DNA from: Chrysogorgia sp. JL179-B06
Taxonomy: Eukaryota; Cnidaria; Anthozoa; Scleralcyonacea; Chrysogorgiidae
Length of the DNA: 64,000 nucleotides
Reading direction: 5' to 3'
Assembly: GCA_035772405.1 (NCBI GenBank)
Contig: JAYKKM010000439.1
Span: forward strand, 5,681,001 to 5,745,000
Within the stretch, counting starts at the first letter, position 1, and each line of letters begins with the position of its first letter. A program made the position numbers and the translations under genes. Of this stretch, positions 36,001 through 45,858 are shown piece after piece. Under the pieces are notes generated by a model, which was given only the letters and a program-made list of their open reading frames with translations, was not told where the DNA came from and did no database searches.

Positions 36001-39000
36001 TGACTGCGATGGTTTGTTTGAAACTCTTATATTCACCAACCTTTCACGCATTGACTTAGATAGCGACATTAATGACGATTGGCAACGCTGGCGCAATCTA
36101 ATTTTTAGGAGCTGCATCCCAACACATTCCATCTAAATCATTCAGAAGGCGCAACACTCCACCATGGTTCGACCGAATGAAATTAAACACCTTTTAAAGA
36201 AAAAAGAGACTGCCAAAAGGAAAGCTAAAAGGAACACTTGCCCAAATATCTGGGAAAAGTTCCGCAAACTCCGACACATGTCTAAGAGCCTCATAGCTAC
36301 CAAACGTAAGGAATTCTATCAAACCCTGCCTAACTTGATGAAAAACAATACTAAGAAATTCTGGTCAGTTTTTAGATCAATGTCTAAGTTGTCCAGCGTA
36401 CCGAACAAAATGGTCTGGTCTCGTGACGATGCCACTGCTACGGCTGAGTATCCCAGCGATGTCGCAAACCTCCTTAACAATTTTTTTCCCATGTTTAAGC
36501 CACCATGCAGCAGAGAGCAATATGAAGCGCATCTTCCAATTAATTCAGTTTCCTCTGAACAGTAAAGTGATATATCTATTTCACCAAATGAAGTTCGTGA
36601 TATTCTTCTTTTATTGGACGTTAATAAAGCAACGAGTCCAGACAAAATCCCTGCCAAATTACTAAAGAATTGTGCGTCTTACATACAGTGTACTTGTATG
36701 TTCATCCCTGTGTGTGTGATCTGTACAACAAATGTCTGAGTCTGGGAAAAAATACCATCGGCATGGAAAATTTCGAATATCACACCAATTCCGAAGGGCG
36801 GGTCTGTAAAAGAAGTGTCCAACTACAGGCCTATTTCATTATTGTCACTCGTATCGAAGGTTCTTGAACGTTGCGTTTACAACAGAATAATTAAACACGT
36901 ATCTTCGCATCTCCACGAACTTCAGTTTGGATTTCTAAAGGGAAAGTCCACTATGTTCCAGCTCCTGCGAGTCTTACATGAAATTGGAGAGTCGCTAGAT
37001 AAGAGAATGCAAACTGATACCATTTACCTAGATTTTGCCAAAGCCTTCGACAGGGTCGACCATACGCAATTTTGGCATCTGTGGTAATTTATTAAAGTGG
37101 TTTAAGGACCATCTATTGGATCGCTACCAGAGGGTAACTGTCCTTGGCCAAACATCACAACCACTCAAAGTGCTATCTGCAGTGCCCCATGAAAGGTTCA
37201 ATTTTGGGTACTCTACTATTCCTCATATACAGTATGTCAGCGATCTTCCCGAGGTAACCAACACATCATCCGTTGCTTTGTTTGCCGACGACACCAAATG
37301 TTATCGTGAAATTAAAGACACAAGGGACGAGAATGCCTCCAGCACAACCTTTATAAAATATGCCGGTGGTGTGAAGAATGGCGAATGGATTTAAACCAGT
37401 CCAAATGCGGTCTACTTAGATTGACGAGGAACACCAAACCCATACTGAAATGCTATCATCTGACAGACACCACAGTTAACACCAAGGATGTTCAGAAATA
37501 TCTTGGAGTTCTGATCACTCCTGACCTTAAGTGGAACCCACATGTATCGGGAGTAGTAGCTAAAGCTAACAAAATGATGGGTTTTATAAGAAGATCTTCC
37601 CTTGATATCCACAACCAGCGTGTTCGTACTGTCACTTTGCATACTGTTCACAAGTTTGGTCTCCGCAAACTGTGTCACTAATTCTCAACGTCGAAAGAGT
37701 CCAACGCCGTGCTACTAAGTTTATTCTGTCATTGGCATTTAGATCTGACGTTAGCTATAAGTGTAGACTTCCTATCGTACTGGCATGAGTACCTGGACTT
37801 GGTATACGTTTTCAAGTCAATATTTGCTTCAAATGATCCTTACATCTCCGTCAAATCTTCCAGTCGTGTAACCAGGCGAACAGATAAAACAAATACAATT
37901 AATTTAAATATTCCTAAAGTAAACACTCTAACTTTCCAGAATAGCTTCTATTGTAAGGCACCAAGAATTTTCAATTCCTTGCCATCATATATTTACGATA
38001 TCCTAATCTCTTCTATAGGCCGATTCAAATCTGAATTGTTAAAGTACTATCAACATGCAACCGAACACGTATACGATGTACAAATTCCGCAAAACTTTGT
38101 AAAACTCTGTGTAAAATGTCACTCATGTCGTCCCCTATCTAGTTTGCTTGTTAAAGTGTGCCTGTTTGATTTAATTTTATATCATAGGGACCCCGTAATG
38201 GAGCAACAAGCTCTGTGGGACATCCCTGCCACCTTTTTGGCAAAGCTTGTAAAATAAAATAAAAATAAAATAGGAGCAATACCATGAATTTCCTTACGGT
38301 GATTAATCAGAAGGTAATCAGAAAGTGATTAATCAGAAGCCAGTGGAGGTTACAGAAGACGGGTTTGTAATATATCAAATTCTAGGTGGTTTGCAAATAA
38401 GCCTGATTTCAAATAAGCTGATTTCTTATCACTAACTTCTATAAGCCGAACTTTCTACATATAGGGTCCAATGAAGATTCGGGCATTTTTTGTCGTGTAT
38501 CCTCTTGTAATCTTTCTGTGCCAGCATGCTGCATGCACTTACAATGTGCATCACACTCTCCACCTTCTTTCCACATAACCCACATTTATCCGAGACATCC
38601 AACATATATATTCTTCTTGATGGAGTTCGTATTTAGCGTTTGGTCATGTTGACCAGCCATTAGACTTTCTGTTTCACGTTGAGATCGCCTTTAATTGACC
38701 AATTCCACGATTCTTCTGTTTTGAAATCCTTTGTATCTCTCTCGAACCGCCCGTGGAGTTACATACTTTCCACCTCCTTCTTCTCTACATCTCATGCCAT
38801 TTCCATGTACTCTTCCTTCCCCTCTATCTGTTTTTTTCATTATACCCTCTTCCTTTGCAGCCGCCTTAAGTATGTATCTCTTCACTGTTTACTACACAAT
38901 AATGCAAGCTTCTCAATTCATGATACTGTATGCAACACATTCTTCAACGCTGGTCAAACCTCTTCCTCTTTCCTTTCTCTTGATGTATATCCTTTGCACG

Positions 39001-42000
39001 TTTGACTTCGGATGGATAGCTTGGTGAATAGCTTATGATTCTTCGGGTTTGCCCTGCCTGTTTAATTCGCGGGTCTCATCCTTTGTTTACCAATGAATTA
39101 TGCACTGTATCGTACCACCGCCACAACCTATGTGTTGATTGCCAAGAAAGGATGCATTCATAAAAACGTGTATATAAGGATTTTAAAGGACTAAAGATTG
39201 AGAAAGATATCTAAAGCTATATTGCTAAGATGGTTTTCTATTTCGAACGTAATTATATGGTAAACTACTATACATGGAGAAAAAATTAGTTTGTTGAAAG
39301 ATTGTTTCCTAGGTGACCCTTTGTTACACCTGTGAACTGTTTTATTAATATTTTATTATATATTATTAATATTTTATTAATGTATTTATAAATCTAGAGA
39401 CAATTTTTAGTAATCCGACATACACAATCTATAAGAACTCAGCATTAAACAGTTCATTTACAGAATATTTTATTATTATTTAACCGACTTTTCAAACACT
39501 GTATTGGCGTTTCGTGTTCAAAACACCAGTATGAACAGCTGTTTTCTTTATCATTGTCTTTTATGCTTATTATTTTAGATATAATTGTGTTGTAAGACAT
39601 CAAAATCAAAATGAATTTAAAACATAGATTTATTGGTTGTAGTATATACATCACATTAATTAACGCACATCTACTTCTATCTCCTATATTCTGTACTGGA
39701 AAATATGAGATAGTACCTGTAAAAGGCTGTAATATATCATGTTACGTGCTACATCCAGTTTAAATTTGACCATGCAGTAAAGGTAAATCGTTATCGTAAA
39801 TTGATATAAAAATAGCCCTTGATTAACACTCAGAGACGACCAACAAAAGACTACAACAATTGAGCCTGCAGGCTGAAAGCGAAGTCTTGTCAGGAAGACA
39901 ATTGTCCCGCAATTAATTTTAAAAAAAAACATAACAATGGGAAGATTTGGAAAAACATAATTTTATTTTACTAACGTTTCTTCACTATTCAAGTAACTGA
40001 TCTCCAGAGTGACGAAACGTTGCAGTAAAATAAAATTGTTTTTTTCAAATCTTACCATTGTTATGATTTTTTTTTAAATTATTTTCTGGCCAATTATCTT
40101 TCTGGAAAGTCTGTAGTCTTGTATTGTTGTAACTACCTAAAAAGTCAACTTCAAACTTCTATTAATACTCATAGGTTTTGGTTTATAACTTTGTAGGGAC
40201 ATCGATTTGGATGTATTTGGTTCCAATACCTATAGCCGTCATTGTCTTACTGGTAATAGCTATCGTTCTCTTTCGACGCCATGTTTTCAAATCCCAAAAT
40301 AACGACTTTATCGACGCTAAGGTAATAAAAATTATCATTATATATCAGATAAACGAGGGAAAATGTTGAATGGTGGTTGTACAAAAGGAAATTAATGATA
40401 TCTGTGATAAATATTAAAATATATTCGCAATAAATGCATACGTAAGAGCCGAGAGTAAAACAGAAGTGGTGGACGTATTTATAGCTAGAGTGCTAGATGA
40501 AACATATGTTTCATAGATGAAACACACTTTGAGCTTTTTAATAACACATTGTATGGAATCTAAAAAGATACTAAATTACACATTACAATGTTCACAATTT
40601 TAGACATTTAATTGATTCTGGTTATCTTGGTTAGTTTACTGAGATTTTTCTTGCTAATGATTGCTATTGATTGCTAATGATTAACATGATTAATGATTAA
40701 TTATTAATGATTACCATGGCTAATTATTGCTCAGCTTCCATAGGCCAATGCGAAAGTAATAAATTACCTATATATAGTAGTTATCGGAATGACCCGCAGG
40801 TCTAGATACAATGTCTCTCTATAACGAGAAAGACGTGTACGGATTAACTTATCGCCCATCTGTTCTATCAGACATTTTTTATATTAAATATTTCAAAGAA
40901 TATATTATATGTTTCGCAATCAGAATAGTCCCGAGTACTACTCCGTCGCACACCCTGTATTTGCAGATCACAAATGGCAAATGGCTGTTTCGTCGTAAAT
41001 TTTGTAAGTTATCTCAATATTCAAATGATTTCAATTCGGTCAAAAATATTTAAAATTACCGAGTCTAAATTAATAACATACAGGTGTATACGTGCCTATT
41101 ATATTACGAGAACGTGAAAACCTTCATAAAAACCTGTTTATGGTTTATGTACATACATGTATATAGAAATTAATCGGCCCTGTTGGCTGAATAAAACGGA
41201 TCACCGAAAATGCGTACTCGGAACTTACTGAGTGGTCCATCCATTGGATGTTACGAATGCGGCAGCCCAGAATTCAACACTTTATGCTGTGAAATGAAGT
41301 CAAGATTAGAAGCATCGCTTCGCTCGGGATATACTACTTATTGACTGAGCGTGAAGTCTGTACTAGTCAAATATCTGATGGAGGATTTTACGGAGGTGCA
41401 ACCTTCTGATCTCCGGTTTGGCGCTCTAATGAGCTACCAGAACTCAGATGGCAGAGAGAAGGCTACGTTATGTACTAGTTCGTACGTGCGACATACTGTA
41501 TACGTAGTGCTAACTCTGCAGTCTCGATATGTCTGTATATATTTTCTATCAGATAAATATTAGTGACTTGGTATTTCAATTTAGTAAATTGTTTGCTGCT
41601 CAAGATTAAACACAAACAGAAAAATATTTCTGAGCCCCAGACGGGAAATCGAACCCGCAACCTTCTGATCTCCGGTTTGGCGCTCTAACCATTTGAGCTA
41701 CCAAGACTCAGATGGCAAAAGGCTACGTTGTGTACTAGTTCGTGCGTGCGACATACGTACATGTACTACTAAATCTGCAGTCTATCAGTCTATCAGTTAA
41801 ATATTAATACTAAATTGATTAACAGTAGTGAAAACGTGTTGGCAAAATCCTTTTAATTTACTTCCTGTGTCGTTTCCAATTCGTCTCGCTTCTTCAAATT
41901 CAGGCAAAACAAGTAATTTCTATATCAAAGTTTTCTCTCAGTTTGTTTCTTTTAACTCACTAGCCTCGTTGCCATGCTTTCCTCCAACTTTATGAAAAAG

Positions 42001-45000
42001 GTCTATATCACTATTAATATTCGGTATATAGAGATCAGTTGTCTATGTGTATAGTGTTTGATGTAACGTACAATACTGCACCTTATCTAACCGCATTGAA
42101 TCGTTCTATGTTTTTCACGTATTTTTTCCATATTTCTGTTATGGTTTGTTTAGTTTGAAATGACTGATGGTATGATGGAGCTCGGTAACCAAGAAGCACG
42201 TACTTCAGGATTAACAAATAGATCTGTACGTCAGAGTGAGTTAAATAGTGGATTTTCTGAGGAACACGCTATTGCCAGTGGAATGGACGAACAGCGTTTA
42301 GAAAACAATCATGTTGATGAAGCCGAGTCAAGTAAAATCAATTTTGAGATTCCGAGATCATCGGTAACTCTAACAGAAAATATTTTAGCATCTCAAGATG
42401 GCAATGCGACCCTTGTCGAAGGACGCTTGCCACGAGGAGATGGTAAAAAGCTGGAGCTATGTACTATCAAAATTTTAAAAGGTATGAGAAATTTATGAAG
42501 GTGCAACGTTTTGCTGATGTCCATGCCGACTGTTAACGCGATTGCGTTGGTGAATATTTGCTATCCATGCGAGATGAAGGCAGACGACAACTCAACAGCA
42601 ACTACCGTAAATGACAGTGCCGCAAACGCTATTTATCAGGGCGCTTACTTAAAAGCGCCCTGTTATTTCTACTAAATACACATGCACGTCAACTACACAA
42701 TCCAACGGATACAAACGACTTCAAACTTGTGTATTGACGAATGTGGTGGCGTGGTGATGAACGCGCATGCTTCCCAAGGTTTAACCTAAGAAAATATTCT
42801 TATACCGAGGAAAGGAACATTATTTCGTTTTCATATGACTTGATAATGCGATGGCACGACCATCCAGTTATAAATACTAACTAATAATTACAGTAATTGG
42901 GGTTACCTGTTGTGCCTACCATTTTTACCTTGTGGTTTAGATAAAGCGATTTAAATTATCCCCATTTTTTATTTTTTTCTCTTCCTTCTAATTTTGTAAT
43001 AGATTATTAATGAGCTGTACACTTTATAATAATGTGTATTATTTCTTATTATTTCCTTATTGCACTTTATGACAAATATTATATCATTTTTGCGTTTATT
43101 TACGGTCGCTCAGTATTTGATATACCTTTTTTCAATTTATATTAACACAATTTTAATTTTTGTTTGATAACAATATTTAATGTAAATATTTATTAGAAAA
43201 ACAAAATCTTTCAGGCTCATATTACATAAATAAATATTTTTAAATTTCATTTAGCTGATGCGAGCGATGAGGAAATAAAAGATGTAATGAACGAGTGTGA
43301 AATTTTATCAGTCATCAAGAAACACCAAAACATTGCCATCTTAGTTGGAGCTTGTACTGATTCCTTTGGTAAGTTACCGTACATAAAGTTTAATAATATA
43401 TTTTTCTAGTCTAGCTTCCTTATCGAATTTCCTTTATGGCACCTAACAGGGAAAATAACTTTTAAAGTATTGTGTTTTTATACGTATATTTAGTTATAAA
43501 ACTGAAGTGCGCGTAATATGAATATTCCTTTTTTTAATTTAAAACAAGATTATGTATAAATATCTGTCCTTATTTTTCTCAGTGTTGTCAAAAATGTTTC
43601 GAACAAATAGACAACGGCTGCTAGTGTTAAGTGACAGTCAAAATACACTTCTGTACAATAATGAAGGGAACATGGCTTTGCTTGAAAGTTGGATAATCAT
43701 GTGAGCAAACACACGAGAATTATCGAAGATAGCGTGGCAGTCATGCTATCTCCTCCCGGGAGCGGAGATAAGACCCTGCATGGGTACGAGGTTGCCGTGC
43801 CATGTGGTTATTCTCACATAATTATAGTCCAGGCGACGTACAAAAGTTATTTTGTCTATTAACACCTTATAAAAAGACCAGAACCATAGAAGCATGCAGT
43901 TGAGCGAATTATTCATCGAGCGAAACCCTACAGCATCAGAGAACCAACCCAAATGGAAAGAACTCGTTGATTTTCTGCTCCCACTATGCACTTAACCTGC
44001 ACTTTCCTGAATACACTCACAACAAACCGAGAAGATCTCGTCATCCCTGTGTATACTATTCCAATTCCTGTGCGTCTCGTCAGATTCTCTTGCTTGGGCA
44101 AACCATAAGTGTATAAAATGCGAAAAGACCATCAGATCTAACCAGATTTCTATCTGTGTCCTAATTTAGACGCCTTGTATAACAATCCTAACACACTAAC
44201 AAACGTTGTGTATATCGTAATTGTAATTTGGATATTTGGATATTTGTCATTCATTTATTTTCTTTCGAGGGAGTTCAAAAAATCGATCAAAAAATGTATG
44301 TATGTGTATGTATGTCACTAATACTGTAAACTACTCAATATGCACAAAATCTGCGGTAATAAAAATAACTAAAGAATATCAGTGTTGACCGTTATGTCAT
44401 GTGAAATTTCACAAGCTTGCATATTCCTTTTTAGTAATTAGTATACATCCTGATATGCAGTGAGGATGCATACAGTACTACACACGGCTAACAGTAATGT
44501 TTCAACTAATATATCATATGATAAAATAACTATGAAACTATATATGAAACCACCAGGAGTGATGACAGTCGAGGTTATTAAGTATCAATCATGTATTTAT
44601 TGGTCTTCTTCACTTCCTTTAACTTCATCAAAACAACGGACTAGCATTATTTCCTGTTGTTTCTTTCTCGTCTCGATACTAAAATTTACTTTTATAGTTC
44701 TTTATTGTCATTTATTTTGCAGCAATTATACAGTAACTCTCTTATAGGATTTTGTGTTTGTTTCCAATAATCACAGGGCATTAGCCAGTGAAATTTTATC
44801 CATGGACATACCGGTAGTTGCCATGATAATGTTCTGTCCAACTTATCACCTATATCAACCTTGTGATTAAATTCTAACTAACAGTATATTAAGTAACAAT
44901 AATACTGCACCTTTATAAGCAAGTAACCTAAAATTTTGCACGGCATTAAACTTGTGTCATGCATCATGCTACTGTTTTATTTAATACAATACATAATTTT

Positions 45001-45827
45001 ATAAAACTTTGCACTGTCCTTGGAACCTAGTTAGTGATTAGTATACATCCAGTGAGGATGCATACAGTACTACACACAGCTAACAGTAATGTTTCAACTA
45101 ACATATGATAAAATAACTATGAAACTATATCTGAAACACCATTTTAGGAGTGGTGATGTTGATCCGTGAGATATGTGCAAATGGATACTTGAGCGATTGC
45201 CTAAAGAAATTAGGCAAAGATGAGAATGGGGCAGTTTTTTCAGTAAACAAAAGCAAGATCAATTTATTTCATGGAATAGCTCAAGGAATGAAACATATTC
45301 ATGCTTCCCAGGTACTCTACTTTTTTGTTTTCACTTAATAAATTATATCCAAGTACTGTTTTGAGATTGTAGCAGATTCTTTGTTTATTTGAAAATTAAC
45401 ATTTAATGTTTAAATATATTTAAGGTTATGCATCGAAACCTTGCTTCTAGTAGCATCTTACTTGATGAGGACTTTACACCAAAAATCTCTGAATTCAGAT
45501 TTTCGCGTACGATTCCCAAGAGTGGGTCTCACCAGGGAACGTCAGAGGTAAGAATTTTTGTAATGAATGAAAAAAATGGAAAGATTATGAAATGTGAATG
45601 GGAACAATACAGAATAATAGGAAATGATACAAACAATAGGCAAACAGACGTAGAGCGATGTTATAAACAATATAGGTATGTAAGATAGACATGAACGAAC
45701 GGATAGACAGAGAAAGACAAATTGATTAATTGATTCACTTTTATTTAGATACGCGCGGGGTTCCATAAGTTTTACAACTTCTTTACATGAAAAACGTACA
45801 TGAACGACGTACAGAAAGATAGACACC

Positions 45828-45858
<31 letters not shown>

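Noticed and set aside
38679..39027. Plus-strand ORFs of about 100 aa
   Set aside because: They oppose a better minus-strand LINE C-terminal frame and have no motif.
41634..41707. A tRNA gene
   Set aside because: A and B boxes and acceptor pairing are present but the anticodon stem does not pair; better a SINE.
43746..43991. 81-aa minus-strand ORF in a receptor intron
   Set aside because: No motif, no splice context and overlapping repeats; treated as chance.
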